Shown: positions 33,655 to 42,618, counted from the first letter of the stretch. The stretch is 64,000 nucleotides of DNA from Bryobacteraceae bacterium (GCA_026129905.1 JAHCHE010000002.1:186001-250000); one strand, 5' to 3'. The notes: generated by a model from the letters alone, not told the origin. A program made the numbers and translations.

Positions 33655-36171
33655 TTACTGACTGACGATGGTCCTGGGTTGCCCGTCGTCGACGACTCGG
33701 ACAATGAGCCGGCCGGGTCCCTGGAGATCGCCGGCCTGGATCTCGCCGGTTTCCAGCAAGCCCCAGTAGGCGGCGATTTCCGTGTTGCCGATCTTGAATC
33801 CGACGCCGCGCTTGCCACCGATGGTTTCGATCGCGGGCGGGCGTTCGCCTTCGCGGTAGGGAACCAGAGCGGCGAGGAACTTCACTTCGTCGGTTTGGCC
33901 AGTCCCGCGGGCAGAGAGATGCCACTGGTCGGGCGAGCCGGCGGCGCGCTCCTCCGGCTTCACGGGAAAGCCCCCGAACTGGGAAAACTCGAGCGGGACC
34001 GTGGCAAGCAGCTTCACCGCCATGCGCGCCTTGCCCGCGGAGACCGTGGCCGACGCGGAGGCCGCATCCACTTCCATCCGGTTCAGCGAATGCAGCAGCC
34101 AGTCGGAGGTGGCCGGGGCAGCGGTCTTCAGGTAATCGTGGACGAAAAGAATCGGGCGCTCGCGGGAGGCTATGAACACGAGGGTGCGGTTGAAGCTGTC
34201 GACCTTGGGCTCCATCGGCGGCAGGGGCTCGGTCAGATGCTTGCGCCACATCTCGACAATGCCGGCGTCCGGGGCTACGTTGTAAGCCTGCGCAGCCTGG
34301 CCGCGCACGATGGTAACGAGGCCCCGATCATCGAAGCGCTCGATGCGTCCCGCAGCCTCCCAATTGAAAGGAGGCTGGCCGCGGCCATCAACGAGGATGC
34401 CGTTGTGGGCGCGGGTCTGGCGCGTCCAAAGGACATGGTGCGGGCTGCCGTAGGAAGGATAGTAGCCGGAATCGATGGCCAGCGCTTCGCCCCAGGCGTG
34501 GAGCTGGAACGTGTTCTGATCGGCGTGGCTGTGGCTGAAAGAGCCGAAGCGGCTGGATTTGAACATCGCCCAGACATCGTTCTGCGGGTCACCAAGCGCG
34601 GTGTGCATGGCCGTCCAGCCGATGTCGGCAAAATGGCGTGACACGCGCTCGCCCTGGTGGCCCCGAGGCGTGACGCGCGCCGCTCCGGCCCTCCAGACGG
34701 AAACGACATCCTCGATGAACCACTCATTCCACTGGCGCTGTTCGCCGGCGTCGGTCACCTTGGGGCGGCTTGGCTTGATGGACACGGCGTGCGCTTTGAG
34801 GATGGGATCGTGGAACACTTCGGCGAAGTAGTCGATGAGGAGCTTTTCGTGGAGGCTGGGCTTGCTGTCGCCGCCGTCGCCGAAGGCGCCCATCGGCGCA
34901 TAGGGCGGGTGGAAATAGATGGGGAAGTAGCCGTTGTGGCGGTAGAAGGGCCGGCGGAGGATGTCCACGTCCGTGGCGGCGCGAAGGGCTTCGGCAAAGC
35001 TGCTGAGCCAGCTTACGTACGCGGACCAGTAACCGATGCCCTGCGCCCAGCCGCCTTCATCGCCGCCCCACCCGGGAAACGAGGTGAGATAACAGCGCAG
35101 GACATAATCGAGCCACTCCTCGGCTTCCGGCAGATCGCCCAGGAAGGACAGGCCGGCGTTGCCGAGGAAGGCCAGGACGCGGCCCTCGTGGTTCTCGAAG
35201 GGGTGTGAGAGGAAGTCCTGCTTCTTGAGGAGGCGGAGCACCTGGTTGCCGCGCTCGGGCATGACGGCGAGAACGCGGGCGCGCTCGGCCGGGGTCAGCT
35301 CGTGTCCGATCCAATCCCACGCGAAGGCCACGCGCTCGAGCAGCGGCATCGAGGCCTCGTCGTTGCCTTCCGAGCCGTCCACCTGCGGGACGTCGTGGCT
35401 GATGATGCCGGTGGGGTCCCAACTCATCAGGTTCATCAGCCAGCGGCGGGCGCCTTCGAGGTATTTCCTATCGCCGGTGACCTTGTAGGCGAGCGCGGTC
35501 CGGGCCAGGTGCGCGCTGCCGACCTTGCCCGGCCGGTAGATGCGCCGCCACTCTTCGACGTTGAACTCGGCGTTGGGGTAGCCGGCGGGTTCGGGGTAAG
35601 GACCCTCCTGGAGGGCGGCGTCTGCGGCCGAGATGAAGAAGTCCCACTGCTCGACGTCGCCGCGCTTGACCGCGGCGCGGATCTGCTCGAGCCGGTCGCC
35701 GTTTAGGAAGAGGCGCGGACGCACGCCGGCAAGCTGATCGCGGAGCTTCTTCACGTCGGGCATCGGCAGTTCGGGAAGCCCGGCGGGCAGTCGGAAGCGG
35801 CGGAGCTTCGAGGCGCCGTAGTCCGCGCCGTCCGCGTTTCGGTAAACGACGCGCCAGACGTACGCGCCGGGAGCAAGGACGCGATCCGGCGGGTAGACGG
35901 TGGAAGTCAGCCCGGCGGCCGAGATGACGGAGCGGGATGGGTCCGACGCGCCGGCCACCTCGAGGCGGTAAGAGGCCGCCCGATCGTGCGGGGTCCAGCA
36001 GAAGCCGGGCGGATTGACGCCGGCCGCCGTCCCGTCGACGGGGTAGGCGACGAGTTCCTCGGCGCGGGGTTCGCGCTCGACGATCGGAAGCGAGGAGGCG
36101 GCCAGAGCCGAGGCGCCGGCGATGAGGATAACGGAGCATGGAAGCCGGAGCGCTTGAAACATGGAATTCAT
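33655..36171 (-). CDS. Heparinase II/III-like protein with DUF4962
   Basis: An 838-residue secreted protein with a signal peptide (CSVILIAGASALAASS). An N-terminal DUF4962/Fn3-like domain (YPVDGTAAGVNPPGFCWTP) is followed by an alpha-toroid (HLARTALAYKVTGDRKYLEG, then NHEGRVLAFLGNAG). The C-terminal heparinase II/III beta-sandwich has GSFSHSHADQNTFQLHAWG and SGYYPSYGSPHH. Catalytic Tyr/His candidates lie in these stretches. Relatives are polysaccharide lyases on uronic acid polymers. The first residues allow ATG at 36171 or three codons later. Confidence 0.85.
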   Translation of the reverse strand: MNSMFQALRLPCSVILIAGASALAASSLPIVEREPRAEELVAYPVDGTAAGVNPPGFCWTPHDRAASYRLEVAGASDPSRSVISAAGLTSTVYPPDRVLAPGAYVWRVVYRNADGADYGASKLRRFRLPAGLPELPMPDVKKLRDQLAGVRPRLFLNGDRLEQIRAAVKRGDVEQWDFFISAADAALQEGPYPEPAGYPNAEFNVEEWRRIYRPGKVGSAHLARTALAYKVTGDRKYLEGARRWLMNLMSWDPTGIISHDVPQVDGSEGNDEASMPLLERVAFAWDWIGHELTPAERARVLAVMPERGNQVLRLLKKQDFLSHPFENHEGRVLAFLGNAGLSFLGDLPEAEEWLDYVLRCYLTSFPGWGGDEGGWAQGIGYWSAYVSWLSSFAEALRAATDVDILRRPFYRHNGYFPIYFHPPYAPMGAFGDGGDSKPSLHEKLLIDYFAEVFHDPILKAHAVSIKPSRPKVTDAGEQRQWNEWFIEDVVSVWRAGAARVTPRGHQGERVSRHFADIGWTAMHTALGDPQNDVWAMFKSSRFGSFSHSHADQNTFQLHAWGEALAIDSGYYPSYGSPHHVLWTRQTRAHNGILVDGRGQPPFNWEAAGRIERFDDRGLVTIVRGQAAQAYNVAPDAGIVEMWRKHLTEPLPPMEPKVDSFNRTLVFIASRERPILFVHDYLKTAAPATSDWLLHSLNRMEVDAASASATVSAGKARMAVKLLATVPLEFSQFGGFPVKPEERAAGSPDQWHLSARGTGQTDEVKFLAALVPYREGERPPAIETIGGKRGVGFKIGNTEIAAYWGLLETGEIQAGDLQGPGRLIVRVVDDGQPRTIVSQ

Positions 36172-36684
36172 TGTAGCGGGCGGGGAGGCGGCGTCCGCGG
36201 AAGGCGCGACGCATCGCAGAAAATCTTTGAAAAATCAACGCGATTTCCGGGGGCCGCAAATGCCGTTTTATTTTCAGCAATTTGCAGCCGCGCGACGAAT
36301 GGCGATCTGCACCGCGACGCATCCGACGGCCCGGATGCGTCGCGGCGGGAAATTCGAGGAAAGTGATGAAAAGTGATGAAAAGCGTCGAATCGTGTTGCA
36401 TATTCTCCGGCGCCCCGAACTCAACTCGGGCAGCCGTTCCCGTCGCCAGCTAATTCTACCGTGGCCCAGGGCACAGACGGCGGCAAACCGAATGCCGGAG
36501 CCTCGGCTACCACGTTGATCTTCAAGGGATTACGAGTGTTTGACGGATTTTGTGGCTTCGGTGACCGGCAATACAGGGAGGCTGGCGGGCACGGAACGTC
36601 GCGCAACGGAGGGCGGTTGGCGCTGGAACGCGGCTGAAGCACGAGTCTGTCTTGACTGTTACTGAAATTTGGTGCATTTTATAG
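36172..36684. other. Gap upstream of the DUF4962 gene; no gene seen
   Basis: About 510 bases without a supportable gene. It holds the strong 13-base inverted repeat at 36312-36345, a related half-site at 36205-36215, and two tandem GTGATGAAAA units near 36362-36381. The part from about 36420 to 36650 shows nothing I recognise. Confidence 0.6.
36312..36345. repeat. Perfect 13-base inverted repeat
   Basis: CCGCGACGCATCC and GGATGCGTCGCGG are exact reverse complements around an 8-base loop (GACGGCCC). The half-site CGCGACGCATC occurs again at 36205-36215, about 35 bases upstream of the DUF4962 start codon. This fits a repeated operator or an RNA hairpin; no U-tract follows on either strand. Confidence 0.6.
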
Positions 36685-36849
36685 ATGTCGAGGAAGGATG
36701 TTGCTTGCCCCCGAAGTGACGGTGGCCCGCGTCTGGTCCGTCATCGTCATAGTGCCTTTATTTCAAAGGCAGTCCACGAGGCGGCGGAACGGGCTGGGCT
36801 GACCAAGCGTGTGGCCATTCAGGGGCCGTTGGACGGGACCTCGTCTTAG
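36685..36849 (+). pseudogene. Tyrosine recombinase (integron integrase-like) fragment
   Basis: A 54-codon frame contains PRSDGGPRLVRHRHSAFISK followed by AVHEAAERAGLTKRV. This matches the stretch of IntI-type integrases just ahead of the catalytic HTxRHSFATHLLE motif (RHH-H-ES-Q-AVK-A--AGL-K). The next residues diverge into AIQGPLDG and a stop, so the catalytic C-terminus is lost and nothing upstream is intact. It lies 90 bases before the cassette-like genes. Confidence 0.55.
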
Positions 36850-36884
36850 TCCGATCAGGATTGGTTTTATCCAGGTCAACAAGA

Positions 36885-36891
36885 GTTAGAC
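36885..36891 (+). other. Possible integron recombination core (GTTAGAC)
   Basis: The heptamer fits the GTTRRRY core of attI/attC sites. It sits between the integrase fragment and the first cassette-like gene. Such a short motif can occur by chance, so support comes only from the setting. Confidence 0.35.
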
Positions 36892-36939
36892 GTTCGAGCC
36901 GGACTCGAACCAAGTCAAAAAAGCGGAGGGGTCGCTGCA

Positions 36940-37557
36940 ATGGATTTCGGAGTTCTCGCTGCGGGATGGCACCTCGTCGTCGGGTCGAGCCTGTTGACGA
37001 CACTTGGTGTGTATGTATTAGCCCGGTTCACTAACACTTTCGATGCCTATAGTGGAGAGCGCGCGAAGCTTCTCGCTAGGTTCAACAGTCTGGACGAACT
37101 GGTCAAGGAGACGCGGGACCTCACCCAAATCGCAGAAGTCATCAAAGCGAAGGTCGGCGACCAGGTGTGGGATCGGCAGATTCGCTGGTCATTTAAGCGA
37201 GACATATACGTGAACGCGCTCCAGGCTGTGGGAAGAATACGAAATGAGCTCGCTCGGCTCCTGAATGCGTTCCAGGCTGAGCAGCGCGGTCAGGAGTGGG
37301 CTCTAGAGGAGGCACGTACCGCGAACGAGCGCGCTCAGGCTGCGCACATCGACCTTCTTAGTCAATTCGACATTTCGCCTATCGTTCTCTCCCCCAAGGC
37401 ATATGAAGCATTGCGCTCTGTACTCAGGGTATTCGTCGGCGGCTGGGCCGCGACCGCAGAGGAGACGCAGGCTAAGATTGCGGAAGTGAACCGCGCTCTC
37501 ACTGAATTGACGGAGGAGGCGAAGACAGACCTCGGCTATGTCAGCGCGGCGACATGA
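36940..37557 (+). CDS. Membrane-anchored coiled-coil protein, unknown
   Basis: A 205-residue protein with one N-terminal membrane segment (VVGSSLLTTLGVYVLARF) followed by long amphipathic helices (RTANERAQAAHIDLLSQF and AKIAEVNRALTELTEE). GGAGGGG lies about 11 bases before the ATG. I know no family match. Its base composition is milder than that of the flanking genes. It sits alone between integron-like core sites, as a gene cassette would. Confidence 0.65.
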   Translation: MDFGVLAAGWHLVVGSSLLTTLGVYVLARFTNTFDAYSGERAKLLARFNSLDELVKETRDLTQIAEVIKAKVGDQVWDRQIRWSFKRDIYVNALQAVGRIRNELARLLNAFQAEQRGQEWALEEARTANERAQAAHIDLLSQFDISPIVLSPKAYEALRSVLRVFVGGWAATAEETQAKIAEVNRALTELTEEAKTDLGYVSAAT

Positions 37558-37559
37558 GG

Positions 37560-37632
37560 TCGTCTACCATCACGTTGGACTGGATCGCCGCTCGCATTCG
37601 CTCGCCTCGGCCGGTCGACTTGCGCGTTAGCC
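37560..37632 (+). other. Possible attC-like site between the cassette-like genes
   Basis: The sequence after the first cassette-like stop contains the imperfect palindrome GCCGCTCGCATTCGCTCGC and ends in GCGTTAGCC, close to a GTTRRRY core. The opposite core is not clear. It is offered only in the context of the neighbouring sites. Confidence 0.3.
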
Positions 37633-37767
37633 CGCCGGCTGCAGGCGCAGTGCGGACAGACCAACGTCGCGGATGCGATGACTGGTGTACACTTACGGAG
37701 TGGCCAAGTACCGGTTCACGAGAAAGGCGCCGCCGCTAAGTGCCAAGGCGCAGGCAAGGAGACCGCT

Positions 37768-38763
37768 ATGCCCGCTGACGAATATACGATCTACGCGATA
37801 AAAGGCAGTACCGACTGTGATCTCTTGGCCTCGTTGCGCTCGGGGGAGGGCCGATTCGGCTGGAGCTACATCGAGACGGCCGACCTGAGCCAACTCAAAT
37901 CCAGGATCGACTCCGCTGGCTGGAACAGCCTGCGCAATGAGGAAAAGGACTGCTACCAGAGTTTCCTGCTGGAACTAAGGGCCGATGACTACGTCGTATA
38001 CGTGAACGTACCTGACTGGGGTCAGTGCTCAGCCGCCCGAGTTACTGGGCCGTATGTCTGGCGCTATGAGGGCGCAGGCACGGACTTCAATCATCGTTTT
38101 CCCGTTGACCCAAAGTCCGTCTTCGTGTTTGACCGCAACGACGCCGCCGTCCATCCGGCCCTGCGTGCGCGGCTGATCCTTCGAGGCCGTTATTGGCGGA
38201 TATATGCAAAGGATGAATTTGAGGCTCTGCTCAAGGCACAGGACGCAGGTCTCGTCGGAAAACCTCGCACACCACAAGAGAACCTAGCCTTTCTTGCGAA
38301 AGAGATGGAGCCGCTGCTTCGGAGCATCACCGAGAAGATCCACCATACCCATCCGAACTATGACCTTGAGGCTCTTGTCGCCGAAATGTTCACGAAGGTA
38401 CCCGGCGTAAGGCAAGTGAAGCCGCAAGGCGGGGCCGGGGACCATGGGGCCGATATACTCGTCGTCTTCGAATCTGGACTCCCGATCGCCGGACTTCAGC
38501 AGCAAAGAACGTGTGTCGTGCAGGTGAAGTCCTTCACGGGCGAACACTGGGACACGCAAGCCGTTGAAGACATCCGCAGAGCATTCGAGCACTACCCTGA
38601 GGCGGACACAGGGCTCATTATATCAACAGCCGCCGCAGCTTCTGAGTCATTCGACAAAGCGCTTGAGAAGATGCGGGAAGACACGGGAAAATCTGTGGCG
38701 CTTCTCATCGGACCAGATGTTGCTGCCTTCTTTCTCCGCTTTGGAGCCCATCCGACAGCCTAA
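37768..38763 (+). CDS. Mrr-type restriction endonuclease-like protein
   Basis: A 331-residue protein with an AAGGAG ribosome site. The C-terminal domain from about residue 200 is a PD-(D/E)xK nuclease of the Mrr type. The metal Asp is in GGAGDHGADILVVF, the QxK motif is in RTCVVQVKSFTGEHWD, and DTGLIISTAAA follows. Residues 1-190 are an unrecognised, probably substrate-recognising domain. Mrr proteins cut modified DNA and are often defence genes. No methylase is adjacent, consistent with a type IV or stand-alone enzyme. Its stop codon lies inside a GCCTAAC core, as in integron cassettes. Confidence 0.78.
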   Translation: MPADEYTIYAIKGSTDCDLLASLRSGEGRFGWSYIETADLSQLKSRIDSAGWNSLRNEEKDCYQSFLLELRADDYVVYVNVPDWGQCSAARVTGPYVWRYEGAGTDFNHRFPVDPKSVFVFDRNDAAVHPALRARLILRGRYWRIYAKDEFEALLKAQDAGLVGKPRTPQENLAFLAKEMEPLLRSITEKIHHTHPNYDLEALVAEMFTKVPGVRQVKPQGGAGDHGADILVVFESGLPIAGLQQQRTCVVQVKSFTGEHWDTQAVEDIRRAFEHYPEADTGLIISTAAAASESFDKALEKMREDTGKSVALLIGPDVAAFFLRFGAHPTA

Positions 38764-38807
38764 CAACGGCATGCCGACGGCGCTGCGCTCCGCCGCCGAC
38801 GTTGACT
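38758..38807 (+). other. attC-like site after the Mrr-type gene
   Basis: GCCTAAC (an RYYYAAC core) starts inside the stop region of the Mrr-type gene. An imperfect stem follows, GCCGACGGCG/CGCCGCCGAC (8 of 10 pairs) with loop CTGCGCTC, then GACGTTGAC as a degenerate second core. The layout resembles a decayed short attC. Confidence 0.45.
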
Positions 38808-38852
38808 TTTCGACGCGGTCTCCCGGTATCGGAACCCCGCAAGACGGCCCAT

Positions 38853-39083
38853 CTACGCAGCCACCACGATGGTGTAGTCACGCCTCTGACTCGTGGTTGG
38901 CAGGTTCGGGGCTCCTTCGCGCTCGCGGCGCGCCTCGATGAGTTTCCGTGCCACGTCGCGAGCAATCTCCAATGTCTCGGCCACGGTGCGGCCCTGAGCG
39001 ACCAACCCGGGTAGTTCGTCGGACGTTGCGAGAAATACGCCTTCTGGCAACTCCTCGACCTGGATCTGAATTGCCACTCCCAT
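38853..39083 (-). CDS. HicB-like antitoxin, orphan
   Basis: A 76-residue protein. The ATG at 39083 gives IQIQVEELPEGVFLATS, then DELPGLVAQGRTVAETLEIA, the partly degraded RNase H-like fold of HicB antitoxins. No HicA toxin of the usual 60-80 residues is visible on either side. The C-terminus lacks an obvious ribbon-helix-helix DNA-binding domain. It may be an orphan antitoxin left after loss of the toxin. Confidence 0.7.
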   Translation of the reverse strand: MGVAIQIQVEELPEGVFLATSDELPGLVAQGRTVAETLEIARDVARKLIEARREREGAPNLPTTSQRRDYTIVVAA

Positions 39084-39134
39084 TACGAACTGATCGTATA
39101 TTGAGACGTAGGGCGGCATCGCCGCGGATCGTCT

Positions 39135-39638
39135 ATGGCAACTGGCGCGCCGGTCAGCATCGAAGAATACCTCACCACCACGTACCAGCCCGACTGCGAC
39201 TACGTCGATGGGGTCATCGAGGAGCGGAACGTGGGGGAAAACGACCACGCGCATCTTCAGACGGCTATTGCGATCTATGTAGGACGTCGCCAGAAAGAAT
39301 GGGGCGTCTACGTTGTCGTGGAGCAGCGCATCCAGGTTTCTCCTACCCGGTTCCGAATCCCGGACGTCTGCATCACCCTCGGCGGACGCCCGAAAGAGCA
39401 GATCTTCGGCACCCCGCCTTTTGCCTGCATTGAGGTCTTGTCGCCGGACGACCGGCTGGCGCGGGTGCGTGAGCGCGTCAACGACTATCTCGCATTCGGC
39501 GTTGCCTACGTTTGGCTCCTCGACCCGGAGACTCGCCAGGCCTTCCGGTGGACCCGCGAAGGAATGCACGAAGTCCACGAATTGCGGACGGAGAACCCGC
39601 AGATCGTTGTCCCGGTTAGCGCCCTGTTCGAGGAGTAG
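39135..39638 (+). CDS. Uma2-family (DUF820) putative endonuclease
   Basis: A 167-residue protein of the PD-(D/E)xK-like DUF820/Uma2 family. It has SIEEYLTTTYQPDCDYVDGV near the N-terminus, FRIPDVCITLGG (Asp), FACIEVLSPDDRLARV (Glu and Asp) and YLAFGVAYVWLLDPETRQA. These genes are very numerous in cyanobacteria and some acidobacteria and are thought to be mobile-element-linked nucleases; their biology is unclear. It diverges from the HicB-like gene. Confidence 0.85.
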   Translation: MATGAPVSIEEYLTTTYQPDCDYVDGVIEERNVGENDHAHLQTAIAIYVGRRQKEWGVYVVVEQRIQVSPTRFRIPDVCITLGGRPKEQIFGTPPFACIEVLSPDDRLARVRERVNDYLAFGVAYVWLLDPETRQAFRWTREGMHEVHELRTENPQIVVPVSALFEE

Positions 39639-39717
39639 GCGGAAGCTCCCGATCCGCTCGCCCCGGAAGGCGAGCCCCCGGCGTTATGGGTCTTCCGAAA
39701 CCCGCGCGGAAGCATTC

Positions 39718-41454
39718 TCACTCGGCGGCCGCCCCGTTCGAGGAAATCTCCATGTTCGCGCGGGAATAAATGCGAACAGGGAGAGCATGCGGGTAGTCCA
39801 GGCGGGGCGGGCGAATGATGCCCGACCAGAGCGGCTTCGGCTCGAAACGCGCTTCCAGGCGGTAACCGAGGGACCCGTTTTCCAGCGCTTCGAATACCTC
39901 CGGGGGACACGCGGCGCTGTGAAGCATGCCGGGACGGCTGGTCCAATCCGGGCTCACGACAACAAAGTCGGGACCGTCGGCGCCGAGGCGCTCGAGGATG
40001 CGCGGAGCGAAGCGGCTGCTCTCCATCCAATTCTCGCTGCCGGGCGCCTGCCGGGAGACGACTCCGGCTTCGAGGCGCGGCAGCGATTCCGGCGCTCCAA
40101 AATAGTGGACCCGCATGCCCGGAAGTGTGCGCTCACGGAACCATTCCGCCGCGTATCCGCGCGGATCGTGATGTTGTTCGTAGGCCAAACCCGCGTCATA
40201 CGCGATCGCGACGGCAAGGCACGCCACGACCAGCAACGACCGGACGGCGGGCCGGGGAATCGAGGCGAGGGCGGCGGCGGCGAACGAACCGGCGATCAGG
40301 GTCAGCGGCAGGAAGTAGCGCAGCACGACGATACCCGTAGGGAGCGTGAGCAACAGCACCAGCATCGGGAACGGAGTCAGCAGCACAAGCGTCCGGCGCG
40401 ACTTTCGCCACGCCAGCGCGACCCCGGCGGCCACGGCCACCAGAACCGGCCACGACATCGCGTCGGCAAGCCGTTCCACAAATTCGGCGGCCAGCCCGGC
40501 GGCGCCCGCGAGAGTCGCCGGATGAGTCGGCCAGGACCCGCCTGCCGTTGCGATCAGATGCCACTCGGGGGAAAACAGACGCCGGATATGCGCGATGTGC
40601 CGCGCTGGATCGACGAGCATTCCCGCGCCCGCGACGTGCGCAGCCGCGGCGGCGGCGGCAAACAGCAGGAACAAACGGAGGCGCGGCCGCCATGCCGCGA
40701 TTCCGCCAACGCTCTCCAGCAGCAGCAGACACCCGACGGGGAAGAACACGAGTAGCGCCTGATCTTTCGTGGCCAGCGCCAGCCCCGCGAGCGCTCCGAG
40801 CAGGGCGGCCCTCTTGGGCGTGAGCCCCTCCTTTAAGATCGAGGCGAACACCACCAACCCCCACGCGGTCCAGAAGAACGCCGGAACGTCGGGATTTCCG
40901 GTGCGCCCGTAATAGAACAACAGGTAGTTGCACGCCGTCAACAACGCAGCGATGATGCCCGCCCGCCGGCCCCAGAGGGTCGACGAGAACCTCCAGCTCG
41001 CAATCACAATTCCGGCCGCCATCAGGACGGTGAGGAAACGACCGGCTAGCGTGAGTCCGCGGAGAGCGGAGACCGGGTCGGCAAGGCCATAGGGATAGTC
41101 GGCGGCCGGGGCGGCGAGTTTCCCTGTCGCCCGCAGATAGACCAGGTACGGCGCCTGCGCTCCGGCGGTCAGAAAATAGTGCAGCCACGGGTAATTGACG
41201 TTGCGGTTTGGACCCGGTTCAATGAAAGAGCTTCGCATTTCCGCGAGCGCCCCCAGCGGAAGCACGTCGTCGATGGCGAAGGTCTTGATGCGGTCGGCCG
41301 CGGTGGCGTGTGGAAGCCCCCAGCCGATCATCGCCGCGTAGAGGATAACGGTGGCCAGCGCCACCGCCAGAACCGGGTACGGAGCGGCGCGCTCGAGCCT
41401 GCCGTAACGGGCGAATATCCCGGCACGCTCCGCCTGGCTTGTATCGACGATCAT
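39718..41454 (-). CDS. GT39/ArnT-type membrane glycosyltransferase
   Basis: A 578-residue protein with about ten to twelve membrane segments. The first large loop carries acidic residues (TFAIDDVLPLG) as in polyprenyl-phosphate-dependent mannosyl- or arabinosyltransferases. NYPWLHYFLTAGAQAPYLV and FYYGRTGNPDVPAFFWTAWG are also typical. The C-terminal roughly 130 residues are soluble and periplasmic. It would move a sugar from undecaprenyl phosphate to a protein or lipid outside the membrane; donor and acceptor are unknown. Confidence 0.8.
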   Translation of the reverse strand: MIVDTSQAERAGIFARYGRLERAAPYPVLAVALATVILYAAMIGWGLPHATAADRIKTFAIDDVLPLGALAEMRSSFIEPGPNRNVNYPWLHYFLTAGAQAPYLVYLRATGKLAAPAADYPYGLADPVSALRGLTLAGRFLTVLMAAGIVIASWRFSSTLWGRRAGIIAALLTACNYLLFYYGRTGNPDVPAFFWTAWGLVVFASILKEGLTPKRAALLGALAGLALATKDQALLVFFPVGCLLLLESVGGIAAWRPRLRLFLLFAAAAAAAHVAGAGMLVDPARHIAHIRRLFSPEWHLIATAGGSWPTHPATLAGAAGLAAEFVERLADAMSWPVLVAVAAGVALAWRKSRRTLVLLTPFPMLVLLLTLPTGIVVLRYFLPLTLIAGSFAAAALASIPRPAVRSLLVVACLAVAIAYDAGLAYEQHHDPRGYAAEWFRERTLPGMRVHYFGAPESLPRLEAGVVSRQAPGSENWMESSRFAPRILERLGADGPDFVVVSPDWTSRPGMLHSAACPPEVFEALENGSLGYRLEARFEPKPLWSGIIRPPRLDYPHALPVRIYSRANMEISSNGAAAE

Positions 41455-41478
41455 CGCCGCTTCCCGTTTCTCATCGGC

Positions 41479-42618
41479 TCAACCCGCCAGGAAGGTTAGG
41501 AGGGACTTAACGTCGATCTCATGGCCGAGGTTCGGCGTCATCACGTAGCGAACCGCGTCCTCCGCGCCGAAGGCCCTGTAGATCGCGCGCAGTTCCGCAA
41601 CCGAGGGTTCCAGCGACTCGTTGACGGCCGCCGCGGAATTGTTCGGCCCCGGCGTATCGCGGTCTCCGTACTGAAGCGCGATCGGCCGCGGCGCGTTCAG
41701 TCCCGCGATGTCGCTTCGATCCATCCAGCGAAGCACCCCCGGAATACAGTGGGCCGGCGCATTGTAACTTCGCGAATAGATCAAGGCGTATGAGCCGAGC
41801 GCGCTCCCCGCGAAAATTCGTCGGACCCGCCCGCTCAAGGCGCCGTGGGTAAGCGCCAGGTCGCCGCCGTACGAGAATCCCGCGACGTCCAGGCCATCGA
41901 ATCGTTGCGCGCGACAGAACCATTCCTCCCAGCGCAGCAGGTCCGCCACCGTTTGTCCCACCAGGGTTTTGCCATATAAGAAGCCTTCCGTAACCAGGGT
42001 GAACTGCCGGCCCCGCTCCGTCGCCCAGTAGTCGAGCCAATAGCCCTCCCGGTGTAGGCTCAGGTTCCGGAGGGCGCCGAAGCCCCGGAGTTCGGGACAC
42101 AGAACGACATAGCCCGCTCTCGCCAGCTCGAGCGCGAACCGATGGTGGTAATCGTCGTGAAAACCGATGGCCGGACTGATCGCGCCGTGCCCGTGGATCG
42201 CGAGAACCGCGCCCCGCCGCTCGCCTTGCGCCGGCTCAAGCAGGTATGCGGGAAGCGAAAGCGCCGGGCTGACTTCCATCACCAGCGCCCGAATCCGGAC
42301 GCCGCCGAGTTCCGTCGACCGAAGCTCTCGAGCCTGGCCCGGCGACGGCGCCTCGAACGCGAGCAGTTCCGTCAGCTTCGCCCGGCATTGCTCCCTCCAC
42401 TCCTCCGCCGGACCGGAGAAGTTCCCGAAGGAAACCGCCCTCTGCGCGTTCCCATGCGCAAATGCCAGCTTCAACTCATCCGTTCGAACCAGAAAGTCCT
42501 CATCGGGCCGCCGGCGGCCGCAGCCACCCGATGCGACTGCCGAAGCGAGCGCTCCGGCCGCCCCCAGAAAACCGCGCCGGGTCGCCCTCGAGCCGGCGGA
42601 TAAAATTCGCTTGGACAC
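41479..42618 (-). CDS. Secreted alpha/beta hydrolase (dienelactone hydrolase/acetyl esterase-like)
   Basis: A 379-residue protein starting at GTG. The N-terminus has a Tat-like RRGFLGAAGALASAVAS followed by GGCG, so it may be a Tat-exported lipoprotein. The catalytic Ser is in DVAGFSYGGDLALTHG, Asp in ALQYGDRDTPGPNN and His in TPNLGHEID. The oxyanion region is AVLAIHGHGAISP. Relatives include acetylxylan esterases and other carbohydrate esterases. It follows the GT39 gene by 24 bases but is transcribed first. Confidence 0.82.
   Translation of the reverse strand: MSKRILSAGSRATRRGFLGAAGALASAVASGGCGRRRPDEDFLVRTDELKLAFAHGNAQRAVSFGNFSGPAEEWREQCRAKLTELLAFEAPSPGQARELRSTELGGVRIRALVMEVSPALSLPAYLLEPAQGERRGAVLAIHGHGAISPAIGFHDDYHHRFALELARAGYVVLCPELRGFGALRNLSLHREGYWLDYWATERGRQFTLVTEGFLYGKTLVGQTVADLLRWEEWFCRAQRFDGLDVAGFSYGGDLALTHGALSGRVRRIFAGSALGSYALIYSRSYNAPAHCIPGVLRWMDRSDIAGLNAPRPIALQYGDRDTPGPNNSAAAVNESLEPSVAELRAIYRAFGAEDAVRYVMTPNLGHEIDVKSLLTFLAG

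Noticed and set aside
36362-36381. Tandem GTGATGAAAA units
   Set aside because: Only two copies; too short to call a repeat array or binding-site cluster on its own.
39639-39717. CTCGCC/GGCGAG hairpin after the Uma2 gene
   Set aside because: A 6-base stem without a U-tract; possible rho-independent end but not distinguishable from GC-rich background.
40196-41188. 330-codon minus-strand frame inside the GT39 gene
   Set aside because: Alternate frame of the membrane glycosyltransferase; lacks membrane segments and any motif.
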